Source: an uncultured Propionivibrio sp. (lineage in GTDB: Bacteria; Pseudomonadota; Gammaproteobacteria; Burkholderiales; Rhodocyclaceae). Taken from it: a stretch of DNA of 64,000 nucleotides. The stretch covers positions 26,060 to 90,059 of the forward strand of contig CALAIL010000062.1 of the NCBI GenBank assembly GCA_937923255.1, in the 5' to 3' direction. Positions 20,381-29,118 of the stretch are shown piece by piece. Position 1 is the stretch's first letter, and every line of letters begins with the position of its first letter. Made by a program: the position numbers and the translations under genes. The notes below the pieces were generated by a model, which did no database searches, was not told where the DNA came from, and worked only from the letters and a program-made list of their open reading frames with translations.

Positions 20381-20700
20381 TCGATACGCCCTACACCATC
20401 GCCGCAATTCTTGTCATGGGACTGGTGACGTTTGCGCTGCGCGCCTTGCCTTTCATCGCCGCCTTCTGGCTTGAACATTCGCCGCTCGTCCGGCGGCTGG
20501 GCGTTTTTCTGCCGCCGGCAATCATGATGCTGTTGCTCGTGCATTCGGCGACAGGCGCCAGCCGCGAGCACGTCGGCGGCCCCTGGTTCGAAATTGTTGC
20601 CATCCTCCTCACCGCCGCGCTGCAATGGCGCAGCCGCAACGCGCTGCTCAGTATTCTGGTGGGGACGGGCGTGTACGTATTGCTGCGCAACATCGGCTGA
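20377..20700 (+). CDS. azlD: AzlD-family exporter small subunit
   Basis: A 107-residue membrane protein with about four hydrophobic segments and the AzlD motifs AAILVMGLVTFALRALPF and LPPAIMMLLLVH. It starts inside the last codons of azlC, so the two subunits are translationally coupled. Convergent with hemN. Confidence 0.92.
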   Translation: MIDTPYTIAAILVMGLVTFALRALPFIAAFWLEHSPLVRRLGVFLPPAIMMLLLVHSATGASREHVGGPWFEIVAILLTAALQWRSRNALLSILVGTGVYVLLRNIG

Positions 20701-20794
20701 TATGGGCAACGCAGCCGACTGCGCCGCAGACGGCCGGAAGCGGCCGAGGCGCCCAGAGGCAGCCAGATAGGGCGCGACAGTCCGGCACCGTCGT

Positions 20795-22246
20795 TCAGAT
20801 CACTCTGGAATAACGCCGGTGTTCGCGGTCGGCGCGCAAGCGGCGGTCAAAGACCATCGCGATGCCGCGAATCAGCATGCGGCCTTTGGGAAGCACGCGG
20901 AGACGGCGGTTTTCGATCGTGAGCAGGCCGGCCTCGACCATGTCCGCCAAAGCGCGCAGCTCGGCGGCGAAGTACGTTTCAAAGCCATCAAAACCTTGTC
21001 CGTCCACCCCTTGGCGGGAAGGTGCGGAATGCCCGAACTCACGCTGCGCGACGGTTTCAACCGCGGCGAAATCCAGGGCGAAATGGCACATCAACCCCTG
21101 AATGACCGCACGGCGCAGCCGGTCATCCGCATCCAGCTCAATCCCCCGGAATATGGGCAACTCACCGCGGTCGAGCGCGCTGTAATACGCATCGAGCGTT
21201 TTGAAGTTCTGATAGTAGGCCGAGCCGACCTGGCTGATCGCCGAGATACCGAAAGCGAGCATGTCGCACTCCGGAAACGTCGAATAGCCCTGGAAATTCC
21301 GGTGCAATCGGCCTTCCCGCAGGGCAACGGCCAAATCGTCTTCCGGTTTGGCGAAATGATCCATTCCGATGAAAACGTAGCCCGCATCCGTCAGCGTGCG
21401 AATCGCCAGCGCCAGAATCTGCAAACGCGCTTCGGCCGTCGGCAGATCCGCTTCCGGAATACGCCGCTGCGGTTTGAACAGACCCGGCAGATGCGCATAA
21501 TTGTAGATGGACAGCCGGTCCGGCGCGGCGGCCAGCGTACGTTCCAGCGTCCGCGCAAAACTTTCGACCGACTGGCGTGGCAAACCATAAATCAGGTCGA
21601 TGCTCACCGATCTAAAACCGTTGGCGCGCGCCGCGGCAATGACGGAAAACGTTTCCTCTTCGCTCTGCCGGCGATTGATCACCTGCTGCACGGCGGTATC
21701 AAAGTCCTGCACGCCGACACTCATACGGTTAAAACCCAGCTCGCCAAGCAGTTTGACCGTATCGGCATCAACTTTACGCGGATCGACTTCGATCGAATAT
21801 TCACCGCCCTCGCGCAGGCGAAAATGCCGGCGCGTCGCCGCCATCAACTGGCGCATTTCATCGTGTGAAAGAAAAGTGGGCGTGCCGCCGCCCCAGTGCA
21901 ACTGCTCGACGAGATTGTCATCACCGGCAAGAAAACGACGCTGCAAGGCGATTTCCCGGGCAATGTAACGCAGGTACTTGGCCGAACGCCCGTGGTCCTT
22001 GGTGATGATTTTGTTGCAGGCGCAGTAGTAGCAGATCGTCGGGCAGAACGGCAGGTGGAAATACAGCGACAAAGCTTCTTTTTTCCCCGCTGCGCGCCGG
22101 GAAAGCCAATATTGACCGCGATCCGGAGCCAACGGAACAAAGCGGTCAGCCGTCGGATACGAGGTATAGCGCGGGCCGTTGATGTCAAAGCGCCGCACGG
22201 TTTGCGCGTCGAAAACAACACTATCGGCAACAGTAAGCATGGACAT
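20795..22246 (-). CDS. hemN: Oxygen-independent coproporphyrinogen III oxidase
   Basis: A radical-SAM enzyme that makes protoporphyrinogen IX from coproporphyrinogen III without oxygen. The 483 residues have the N-terminal RYTSYPTADRF motif, the cluster motif CPTICYYCACNK (CxxxCxxC), QLHWGGGTPTFL, DLIYGLPRQS, and the HemN C-terminal domain (QVGSAYYQNFKTLDAYY, GLMCHFALDF). Presence implies growth at low oxygen. I saw no clear FNR dyad immediately upstream, though the 300-bp upstream gap was only read by eye. Confidence 0.97.
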   Translation of the reverse strand: MSMLTVADSVVFDAQTVRRFDINGPRYTSYPTADRFVPLAPDRGQYWLSRRAAGKKEALSLYFHLPFCPTICYYCACNKIITKDHGRSAKYLRYIAREIALQRRFLAGDDNLVEQLHWGGGTPTFLSHDEMRQLMAATRRHFRLREGGEYSIEVDPRKVDADTVKLLGELGFNRMSVGVQDFDTAVQQVINRRQSEEETFSVIAAARANGFRSVSIDLIYGLPRQSVESFARTLERTLAAAPDRLSIYNYAHLPGLFKPQRRIPEADLPTAEARLQILALAIRTLTDAGYVFIGMDHFAKPEDDLAVALREGRLHRNFQGYSTFPECDMLAFGISAISQVGSAYYQNFKTLDAYYSALDRGELPIFRGIELDADDRLRRAVIQGLMCHFALDFAAVETVAQREFGHSAPSRQGVDGQGFDGFETYFAAELRALADMVEAGLLTIENRRLRVLPKGRMLIRGIAMVFDRRLRADREHRRYSRVI

Positions 22247-22548
22247 AGTTTAATCTGAGTCCAACGGGCGCCTCTACATGGTCAGAATGCACGCAAAAAG
22301 GCAAAACGCTGTCTTTTACTTTCTTCAACGGGAATTCGTCAAATCCGGTAACGATACAAAATTTCACACAAAATCCAAGCTTTAGCCGTAGTGATATGAG
22401 AATATTCAGCCGTTCTATCGCAAAAGTGGTTCGATAAAGCTTCCGCAACAAAATCACGGCCTCTGACATCCGGAGAAGACACACCGTCCTTGGAAAGCAT
22501 GGGCTTCAGCGGAAATCTTACAATCTTGCATTCACCTGGAGTTAAAAA
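22247..22548. other. Promoter region between hemN and the ACP-like gene
   Basis: Slightly AT-richer than its neighbours, no gene seen. It should carry divergent promoters. GGAGTTAAAAAATG at the right end provides the ribosome-binding site of the next gene. Confidence 0.5.
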
Positions 22549-23232
22549 ATGAAAACATGGCAATCCATCGCTGCAGCACTGATCTTTGGCGTACCTATTT
22601 ACGCATCCGCCGATACTGGCGGGACCGTTTCTTACCGTTGTCAGCAAGGCAAAAACCTAAGCGTCCGTTATAGCTTCAACGCACAAGGCATCCCCACGCA
22701 GGCGCGTGCCATGCTCAATGGTCAAGACCGGAAAATGGCCTACAATCTTGATCGCTCCGATAATGTGGATACTTTCTTCAACGACCGGAATGGTTATCGG
22801 CTGGACTCATCCTATATGGACAGCAACAATTATCGTACCCAGCAAATTATCGTCACTGGTCCTGATGATCAGATCCTGTACAAGGGTTGCAGCCCCGAGG
22901 CCAACAATGCGGAGCGTATGGCTGAAAAACCAACAAGCCACGTCAAAAACGCCCAGGTCGCTTATGTTTGCCAGAATGACCAGCGCGTCAACGTATCCTA
23001 CCAATTCAATTCCGCCGGCCTTCCCACGCGTGCAGCCGCCCGCTTACAGGGTCGGAAAATCACGCTGCATTACGACCAGAACCGCTCAGATAACGTAGAC
23101 ACCTTCTTCAAAGGGCGCGGTTATTCACTGACAACCGACTATATGGATGCAGAGAACTATCGCTCACAAAATATCACTATTACCGCACCCAACGATGTCC
23201 TTCTTTATAAAGGCTGTTCTCCCGTTCGCTGA
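22549..23232 (+). CDS. Secreted protein with two ACP-type lysozyme-inhibitor domains
   Basis: A 227-residue exported protein: signal peptide 1-21 (cut after YASA), then two tandem repeats of about 90 residues. Each repeat has a cysteine near its start (SYRCQQGKNLSVRYSF and AYVCQNDQRVNVSYQF), the phrase RSDNVDTFF in its middle, YMDSNNYR or YMDAENYR, and an ending YKGCSP. This matches what I remember of Neisseria adhesin complex protein (SYVCQQGK, KSDNVETFY, FKDCSPR), which inhibits C-type lysozyme; that protein has one domain, this one two. Each repeat probably makes one disulfide. A periplasmic or surface lysozyme inhibitor is the best guess. Strong ribosome-binding site; alone in its transcript. 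Confidence 0.82.
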   Translation: MKTWQSIAAALIFGVPIYASADTGGTVSYRCQQGKNLSVRYSFNAQGIPTQARAMLNGQDRKMAYNLDRSDNVDTFFNDRNGYRLDSSYMDSNNYRTQQIIVTGPDDQILYKGCSPEANNAERMAEKPTSHVKNAQVAYVCQNDQRVNVSYQFNSAGLPTRAAARLQGRKITLHYDQNRSDNVDTFFKGRGYSLTTDYMDAENYRSQNITITAPNDVLLYKGCSPVR

Positions 23233-23254
23233 TCGGTCGGTGTAAATAACCGCA

Positions 23255-23288
23255 GCCTGAAGCCATCATCAGCGGCATGGCTTCAGGC
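23255..23288 (+). terminator. Long hairpin after the ACP-like gene
   Basis: A perfect 12-base stem GCCTGAAGCCAT with ATGGCTTCAGGC around a 10-base loop, 22 bases after the stop. There is no T-run after it, so it may stabilise the mRNA end or act with Rho rather than terminate alone. Confidence 0.6.
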
Positions 23289-23571
23289 CCCCTCAAAACC
23301 ACCTCTACAGCTCGTGCATGGCGGCCATAAAACACGGCCGTCCCAGCCGGACATCCGATCGCTACGGCATACGTGGTAGCGGCACATGGCAAATGGCGGA
23401 CAAGGAGGACCATCAGGAACAACCCGCCTTATCAGCTCGCCAGCCATAGCATACTGATAAAGCATGCAGTGATACGTTTGCATCAAGGCACCTTGCCAGA
23501 AATCCTGCGCTACTTTTCCTTTTTAGAAAATTGCGGCTATATTGGAAGCGTCGGATCAGCAAGGAGACATC

Positions 23572-24015
23572 ATGTTCAAGCATATTCTCGTCCCGACGGA
23601 CGGTTCTGAACTCTCACAGGCAACCGCCAGACGCGCAGTCTCCTTTGCCAAAGAAAGTGGAGCGCGCATTACCGCGCTCTACGCTACACCGGATTTTCCG
23701 GAATGCTTCTTCGGCGAAGGTGCGCTGGTCGATCCCGGTTCGCCGGAAAAATTCGCCCGGCTCGCCGAGGAAGAAGCGCAAAAAATCCTCAACTTCATCG
23801 AAACCCTCTGTCAGGAAGCAGGCGTTCCCTGCGCAAAGCTGTCGATCCACAACGACATTCCTTACGAAGCCATCATCGAAGCGGCTAACCAGCAGGGCTG
23901 CGACCTAATCTTCATGGCCTCGCACGGACGCAGCGGTATCGGCGCCCTTCTGCTCGGTAGCGAAACCAGCAAAGTGCTAACGCATAGCAAGATTCCAGTA
24001 CTGGTCTATCGTTGA
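23572..24015 (+). CDS. Universal stress protein (UspA family)
   Basis: A 147-residue single-domain Usp, cytoplasmic. It begins MFKHILVPTDGSELS and carries the ATP-binding loop ASHGRSGIGALLLGSETSKVL (G-x2-G-x9-G-S/T type), so it probably binds ATP. AGGAGA sits before ATG 23572. Convergent with the ClpX-like gene, 27 bp apart. The partner process is unknown. Confidence 0.93.
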   Translation: MFKHILVPTDGSELSQATARRAVSFAKESGARITALYATPDFPECFFGEGALVDPGSPEKFARLAEEEAQKILNFIETLCQEAGVPCAKLSIHNDIPYEAIIEAANQQGCDLIFMASHGRSGIGALLLGSETSKVLTHSKIPVLVYR

Positions 24016-24025
24016 ATCAGGACGG

Positions 24026-24044
24026 AACCGGCGCCTCGCCGGTT
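24026..24044. terminator. Shared hairpin between convergent genes
   Basis: AACCGGCG pairs with CGCCGGTT around CCT. It lies between the Usp stop and the end of the ClpX-like gene and overlaps the latter's stop codon. No T-run. Confidence 0.4.
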
Positions 24045-25044
24045 ATGAAGCCTGCCGGACAAGCTGCGGCTCTTCGAACAGCGAGTTGATCTCGACGCGA
24101 ACGATATCCGGGTTATCCGGCACAAGGTAGAGAACCGGCGTTATCAACTCTTCGAAAATGCCGCGCAGGCTACGGGCGCCGGTTTTGTACTCCATGGCAA
24201 TTTCTGCAATCTGCTCGAACACGCGCGGCGCGACGACAAGGTCGACGCCTTCGGCGCGGAAAATATCCACAAACTGCCGGTAAATGGCATTTTTGGGCAC
24301 GCTCATGATGCGCGCCAGCATCTCGCGCGACAAATCATCGAAGCGGGCCACAATGGGCAAGCGCCCGGTAAATTCCGGAATCAGGCCAAACTCAAAAAGG
24401 TCGGTCGGCTTGACGCGCTTGTTCAGGCGTTCGAGGATATTCTGGTCATCGCTGTCGGACGTGGCAATAAAGCCGAAGCCGTGCGTCTTCGACATAATTT
24501 TTTCCAGCCCGACAAAAGCGCCGCCGCAAATGAACAGGATGTTCGTCGTATCAATGTAGCGACCATCCTCAAACTTGACCGGCGCACCTTCCATGATTTT
24601 GAGCAGGGCGTGCTGAACGCTCTCGCCCGAGGTTACACGCGCCTCGCTCTTGCCCGCCTTGAGCTTGTCGATCTCGTCGATGAAAACGATACCGAGCTGC
24701 GCCCTGGCGATATCCCCCCCGGCACGGTCGATCAGGCGCAGCAGCGCCGCTTCGATTTCCTGATTGACATATTGCGTCTGCGCCAGCGAAGTTGCATTGG
24801 CCGTGACGAAAGGCACACCCAGCATGCGCGAGAGCGTTTCGCACATCAGCGTCTTGCCCGTGCCGGAGTTGCCGATCAGCAGCACATTGCTCTTGGCGAC
24901 ATTACCCGCCTGCTGCACGAGCGAAATCTTGCGGTAATGCGAATACACCGCGACGGCTAGAACCTTCTTCGCCGCCTCCTGGCCAATCACGTACTGGTCG
25001 AGATATCTGACGATCAGGCTGGGGGTCACTTCCTTGGCAAGCAT
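24043..25044 (-). CDS. ClpX-like AAA+ ATPase without zinc domain and with altered loops
   Basis: 333 residues related to the ATPase core of ClpX: LDQYVIGQEAAKKVLAVAVY, Walker A GNSGTGKT (58-65), Walker B GIVFIDEIDK (118-127), FICGGAFVGLEKI, FGLIPEFTGRLP, and sensor 2 KTGARSLRGI. It differs from ClpX in four ways. The N-terminal zinc-binding domain is absent, so it starts at residue 7 with the AAA module. The pore-1 loop GYVG is replaced by QYVN (91-94). The segment that holds the RKH loop is about 10 residues shorter. The ClpP-docking IGF is replaced by HGF within HGFGF (188-192). No clpP lies nearby. It is probably an unfoldase or remodelling ATPase with its own substrates; whether it still docks to ClpP is open. 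Confidence 0.88.
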   Translation of the reverse strand: MLAKEVTPSLIVRYLDQYVIGQEAAKKVLAVAVYSHYRKISLVQQAGNVAKSNVLLIGNSGTGKTLMCETLSRMLGVPFVTANATSLAQTQYVNQEIEAALLRLIDRAGGDIARAQLGIVFIDEIDKLKAGKSEARVTSGESVQHALLKIMEGAPVKFEDGRYIDTTNILFICGGAFVGLEKIMSKTHGFGFIATSDSDDQNILERLNKRVKPTDLFEFGLIPEFTGRLPIVARFDDLSREMLARIMSVPKNAIYRQFVDIFRAEGVDLVVAPRVFEQIAEIAMEYKTGARSLRGIFEELITPVLYLVPDNPDIVRVEINSLFEEPQLVRQAS

Positions 25045-25545
25045 GGCGGTTTTCCTTTGAACTCTTCAATACCAGACACGCATGGTATAGCGGATGTAGC
25101 GATGAATCCAGAAAACAAAAAAACGGAGCGCCGCCAGCGCCTTTTCTGAAATACACCATGTGCGAAATACGCCATGTGCATTGATACTGACATCGCGCGC
25201 ATTCCGGCAGATAGGCGAACACACCGTCTGCGGCGGCAATGCCCGTTTTCACAAAAACCATAAAACATAGGTTAAAGTAATGGTTATTATGTGTCGCCAC
25301 GCCAGGCGGTAAAGCCGTGATCGCGGCAGTCGCCCTCTCCGGAAAATGTATCCAGACACCCAGCGGTGGCCGTGAATTTGCCGGCCACCGGCAGTATTCT
25401 GCGGTGCTTGGTGTTGTATCGTGCTGCGTTGTCCGCCTCGCGGAACACTTGCGGCGGATGCGGGTCATCCGCCGTTTTTGTTGGGCTTTTTGCCATCCGC
25501 GCGTTCTGGTTTTTCGGTATTGACTGATTGGTACAAATAATTCAA
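25045..25545. other. Gap with a 16-bp tandem repeat upstream of the ClpX-like gene
   Basis: No gene seen in 500 bases between divergent starts. At 25148-25179 the 16-mer GAAATACRCCATGTGC occurs twice head to tail, differing at one base. It lies about 105-135 bases before the ClpX-like start and could be an operator. The stretch TAAAGTAATGGTTATTATG near 25273 is AT-rich and may hold promoter elements. Confidence 0.55.
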
Positions 25546-26184
25546 ATGGATTCCAACACAAGCCTATCAACTTTTAAAACACCTTCGGCACGCTGGACAG
25601 CAATCGCGACCGGCGCCAGTCAGAAAACCCGCATCATCCGTCAGTTTTTCACCCATCCGCAAAGCATCGGCGCCATCGCGCCCTCATCTCAAACGTTGGC
25701 CACAGAGATGGCTAACGCCGCGCTACACTACGGCGCTCCCGACGCGCTGGTCATCGAGGCCGGCGCAGGCAGCGGTGCAATTACCGAAACCCTGGTTAAA
25801 GCATTGCCGGATAATGCCCGCTTCCTTGCCTGCGAAAACAACGCACAGTTAGCCGACGCGCTGGCGCACAAAATGCCCACCATCGAACTGCGCCGCAACA
25901 AGATTCAACATCTGCCGGAATGGACTTCGGCCAACAATAAAACCATTGTTTCCTCATTACCCTTCCGCAGCCTGCCCGCCAATGATGTCCGTGAAATTAT
26001 CCGCTGCTTCCACGGGGAACTGTGCCGCCATCAGGATTCGATTCTGGTGCAGTTCAGTTATGGCCTACGCAACCCTATTCCAGAACTGGCTGAGGATGAC
26101 AATATCACCTGTTTCCACCACAACACCGTATTCCGTAATCTGCCGCCCGCCAAGATCTGGATTTACCGCCGCCAGGCCGCCTAG
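25546..26184 (+). CDS. PmtA-like phospholipid N-methyltransferase
   Basis: A 212-residue class I SAM methyltransferase. The N-terminus has FFTHPQSIGAIAPSSQTLA, typical of PmtA-type enzymes that methylate phosphatidylethanolamine, followed by the SAM motif VIEAGAGSGAITE, SSLPFRSLP where these enzymes have SGLPL, and VQFSYG near the end. It could also be a related rRNA dimethyladenosine-type enzyme, but the membrane-facing N-terminus favours lipid. ATG 25546 is chosen over TTG 25528; neither has a strong ribosome-binding site. Stands alone before the nfeD/SPFH pair. Confidence 0.75.
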   Translation: MDSNTSLSTFKTPSARWTAIATGASQKTRIIRQFFTHPQSIGAIAPSSQTLATEMANAALHYGAPDALVIEAGAGSGAITETLVKALPDNARFLACENNAQLADALAHKMPTIELRRNKIQHLPEWTSANNKTIVSSLPFRSLPANDVREIIRCFHGELCRHQDSILVQFSYGLRNPIPELAEDDNITCFHHNTVFRNLPPAKIWIYRRQAA

Positions 26185-26328
26185 GCGTTTCGTACCAGCG
26201 CGCTGCCGACCCTTCGCTGCGCCCTATTACCCTATTTACCCTATTCCGCGTCCGTCTGCGCTAAACTGGCGCAAGCCTCCCGCGCCTCATAGCGCATAGG
26301 TGTTTTGCATCATCCGCGGAGAATACAC

Positions 26329-26763
26329 ATGATCGAATGGTGGTACTGGCTGATACTGGGTTTCTGTCTGATCATGGCAGAACTTCTGATTCCCGCCTTT
26401 TTTACGCTCTGGTTTGGCATCGGCGCCATCACTGTCGGCCTCGTTTTGCTGGCGATACCCAGCCTAGGCATAGCGGCACAGATCCTGCTGTGGGCGATAC
26501 TGTCGAGCGCGCAGGTCATCCTTTGGTTCCGTTTTCTCCGGCCAAAAACCATGACCGCCATCGGCACCTCGGCATCCGATGTCATCGGCGAAACCGGCGT
26601 TCTTGTCAGCAATCTAACGCCTCATGCGCGCGGCAGCGTACGTTTCCAGAAGCCTATATTGGGGGCGGACTGCTGGGAATGCTATGCGGACGCGCCCATT
26701 TCATCCGGCACGCGCGTACGCATCGTCGCCGTGGAAGGTAATTTCATCAAAGTAGAGGAGTAA
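26329..26763 (+). CDS. NfeD-family membrane protein (short form)
   Basis: 144 residues: three or four membrane segments in the first half (WYWLILGFCLIMAELLIP, FTLWFGIGAITVGLVLLA) and a C-terminal OB-fold domain (GETGVLVSNLTPHARGSVRF, GTRVRIVAVEGNFIKVEE). Short NfeD proteins work with SPFH/stomatin proteins in membrane microdomains. The SPFH gene follows five bases later, so the two form one operon. No protease domain, unlike long NfeD. Confidence 0.92.
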   Translation: MIEWWYWLILGFCLIMAELLIPAFFTLWFGIGAITVGLVLLAIPSLGIAAQILLWAILSSAQVILWFRFLRPKTMTAIGTSASDVIGETGVLVSNLTPHARGSVRFQKPILGADCWECYADAPISSGTRVRIVAVEGNFIKVEE

Positions 26764-26768
26764 TCATC

Positions 26769-27632
26769 ATGGTAAGCGGCGCCACCCTGACAGCACTGAT
26801 TTTTATGGCCTTTATCGCCTTGACGGTCGCCCAGGGCGTGCGCATTGTGCCGCAAGGCGAGGAATGGATCGTTCAACGCTTGGGCAAATACCATATTACG
26901 CTGTTGCCCGGCCTGCGCTTCATCATCCCCTATCTCGACTCGGTAGCCTACCGGGTCACAACCAAGGACATCATCCTTGATGTCCAAGAGCAGGAAGTCA
27001 TTACCCGCGACAATGCCGTCATCGTCGTCAATGCGATCGCCTTCATCAAGGTCACCGATCCGGTCAAAGCCGTCTATGGGGTGGAAGATTATGTCGAGGC
27101 CATCCGCAACATGATCATGACGACTTTGCGTTCGATCGTCGGCGAAATGGATCTCGACCATGCACTTTCCTCGCGCGACATGATCAAGGCTCGCCTGAAA
27201 GCCGGCGTTGCCGATGAAGCGCTTGACTGGGGCCTGACCGTCAAGTCGGTCGAAATCCAGGACATCAAGCCTTCACCTTCGATGCAAAAAGCCATGGAAA
27301 TGCAGGCATCCGCCGAACGCGAGCGCAAGGCGATGGTGACCAAGGCGGAAGGTGAAAAACAGTCAATGATCCTGTCCGCCGAAGCGCGGCTGGAGTCAGC
27401 CAAGCGGGACGCCGAAGCACAGATTACGCTGGCCGATGCATCCTCACAGGCCATCACCAAGGTGACGGAAGTCTTTGGCGCCAACGAACTGCCGATGTTC
27501 TATCTGCTCGGCGAAAAGTACATCAACAGCCTGAGCAAAATGGCCGACTCGCCGAATGCAAAATTCGTCGTTCTGCCGGCCGATTTGCAAAATGCGTTGC
27601 GCGGCCTCTTCCAGAATTTACCCAAGCATTAG
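26769..27632 (+). CDS. qmcA: SPFH/stomatin-family protein (QmcA-like)
   Basis: 287 residues: one N-terminal membrane anchor (ALIFMAFIALTVA), the SPFH domain (IVPQGEEWIVQRLGKYHITLLPGL through DPVKAVYGVEDY and RSIVGEMDLDHALSSRD), and an alanine/glutamate-rich coiled coil (ASAERERKAMVTKAEGEKQS) that drives oligomer rings. E. coli QmcA is the closest type I know. Together with NfeD it probably organises an inner-membrane microdomain. Confidence 0.93.
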   Translation: MVSGATLTALIFMAFIALTVAQGVRIVPQGEEWIVQRLGKYHITLLPGLRFIIPYLDSVAYRVTTKDIILDVQEQEVITRDNAVIVVNAIAFIKVTDPVKAVYGVEDYVEAIRNMIMTTLRSIVGEMDLDHALSSRDMIKARLKAGVADEALDWGLTVKSVEIQDIKPSPSMQKAMEMQASAERERKAMVTKAEGEKQSMILSAEARLESAKRDAEAQITLADASSQAITKVTEVFGANELPMFYLLGEKYINSLSKMADSPNAKFVVLPADLQNALRGLFQNLPKH

Positions 27633-28139
27633 GCCGGTTTCCTGGTATAGCGGCTTCTTTGCCCAAATATGGCGCTGGGCGTTGGCCTCGCCTTGTCTTG
27701 TGGCGAAGCCCGGGCGATCTATTTGGGGTGGCTTAGGGCAGATGCTCTGAAGTCCCTTATGCACGGGCATCTCAGAGCACATGCCCTGAACCCCTTATAA
27801 ACAGGGCATTTGCGGGCACCCTATCCTAAACCCCTTTATTCATAAGGGTTCCAGAGGCGCCTGCCCGGAGCGCCTTTATCCACACGGGTTTCAGAGGGGG
27901 CGCCCCGGAAATGCCCTATCCACGCGGGGTTCCGAAGGGGTATCCCGCGCCGACGCGGTGCCATGCGCGCGCCGGCGTTGCCGCCCGGCTATAAGCAAAT
28001 AAAAAATGCTTCTTTGGCAACGCCAGGAGTTACGCCTAAACTGCGCGTGCTGCCCGCCGCCCGGTCTATTGGTCATTAACGGGACGGCGGCGGCTGGTCC
28101 CCAAACTTCTGAAATACGCTTCAATAAGGAGAAACTGCC
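27633..28139. repeat. Gap with hairpin-repeat cluster C (27740-27960)
   Basis: Four to five units of the repeat family, for example CCTGAACCCCTTATAAACAG then GGCATTTGCG, and GGAAATGCCCTATCCACGCG then GGGTTCCG. The rest of the gap (27960-28125) shows no gene. AAGGAG at 28127-28132 is the ribosome-binding site for the next gene. Confidence 0.75.
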
Positions 28140-28907
28140 ATCTGCCAGCTTCTTGGAATGAATTGCAATGTCCCCACCGACATCTGCTTTTCCTTTACCG
28201 GCTTTCAGGCCCGTGGCGGCACAACGGATACGCATCGCGACGGCTGGGGGATCGCTTTCTTTGAAGGAAAAGGCGCGCGCCTTTTCCTCGACCACAATCC
28301 CTCCTGCGAATCGCCGCTTGCGGCGCTGGTGCGACATTACCCGATCCGATCACTCAACGTCATCGCGCATATCCGAAAGGCGACGCAGGGCCGCATTAGT
28401 CTGGAAAATACACACCCTTTCAGCCGCGAACTCTGGGGGCGTTACTGGATTTTTGCGCACAACGGCAATCTGACGAATTACGAGCCCACACTCGATGGTA
28501 GCTTTCTGCCGGTCGGTCAAACTGACAGTGAACTGGCTTTTTGTCGGCTGCTGCAAGACCTGCGCCAGCGTTTTCCCGCCGGCATGCCGCCAGAAGAGGC
28601 ATTGCATGCGGCCATTGACGAATTCGCGGCACAAACGCGGCGCTTCGGTTCCTTCAACTTTCTGCTCTCCAACGGCGATAGCCTGTTCGCCCACCGCACG
28701 ACGGAACTGCACTACATCATCCGCCAGGCGCCTTTCCCGGTTGCCCATCTGATGGACGAAGACATGACTGTCGATTTCAGCGAAGTCACCACGCCCAACG
28801 ACCGCGTCGCCGTCATCGTGACCAAGCCGCTGACCGATAACGAAACCTGGCATCCGCTGCCGGTCGGCTGCGTGACGCGCTTCCACAATGGCGCCCCCGT
28901 AGCGTGA
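28140..28907 (+). CDS. yafJ: YafJ-type class II glutamine amidotransferase, apparent ATC start
   Basis: An N-terminal-nucleophile amidotransferase like E. coli YafJ; substrate unknown. The family starts Met-Cys, and the Cys is the catalytic nucleophile after Met removal. Here AAGGAG is followed eight bases later by ATC TGC CAG CTT CTT GGA, so the residue before Cys is coded by ATC (28140-28142) rather than ATG. The next ATG (28158) would remove the nucleophile. After that come NVPTDICFSFTGFQARGG, DGWGIAFFEGKG, AHIRKAT, FAHNGNLTNY, and TTPNDRVAVIVTKPLT. It is either a rare non-canonical start, a base-call error, or a recent inactivating mutation. Confidence 0.88.
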   Translation: MCQLLGMNCNVPTDICFSFTGFQARGGTTDTHRDGWGIAFFEGKGARLFLDHNPSCESPLAALVRHYPIRSLNVIAHIRKATQGRISLENTHPFSRELWGRYWIFAHNGNLTNYEPTLDGSFLPVGQTDSELAFCRLLQDLRQRFPAGMPPEEALHAAIDEFAAQTRRFGSFNFLLSNGDSLFAHRTTELHYIIRQAPFPVAHLMDEDMTVDFSEVTTPNDRVAVIVTKPLTDNETWHPLPVGCVTRFHNGAPVA

Positions 28908-29118
28908 CAGCCGGTAAAATCGCCCCCCTCCGCGGAGGCGCGTTAGAAACCAGCCAAGCATATGGCGAGGCTAACAGCCCGTCCCGGAGCACCACGGCAC
29001 CGCTGTCCATCGAAACGCTGGGTCAGGCAAGCGGCCTCTGCGCCATCGCTAAATCGAGGATAATCTATGCCCTGTTGTGTCTGCTCCGACACGTTCTATT
29101 TTTTTCTGTGAGAGGCTC

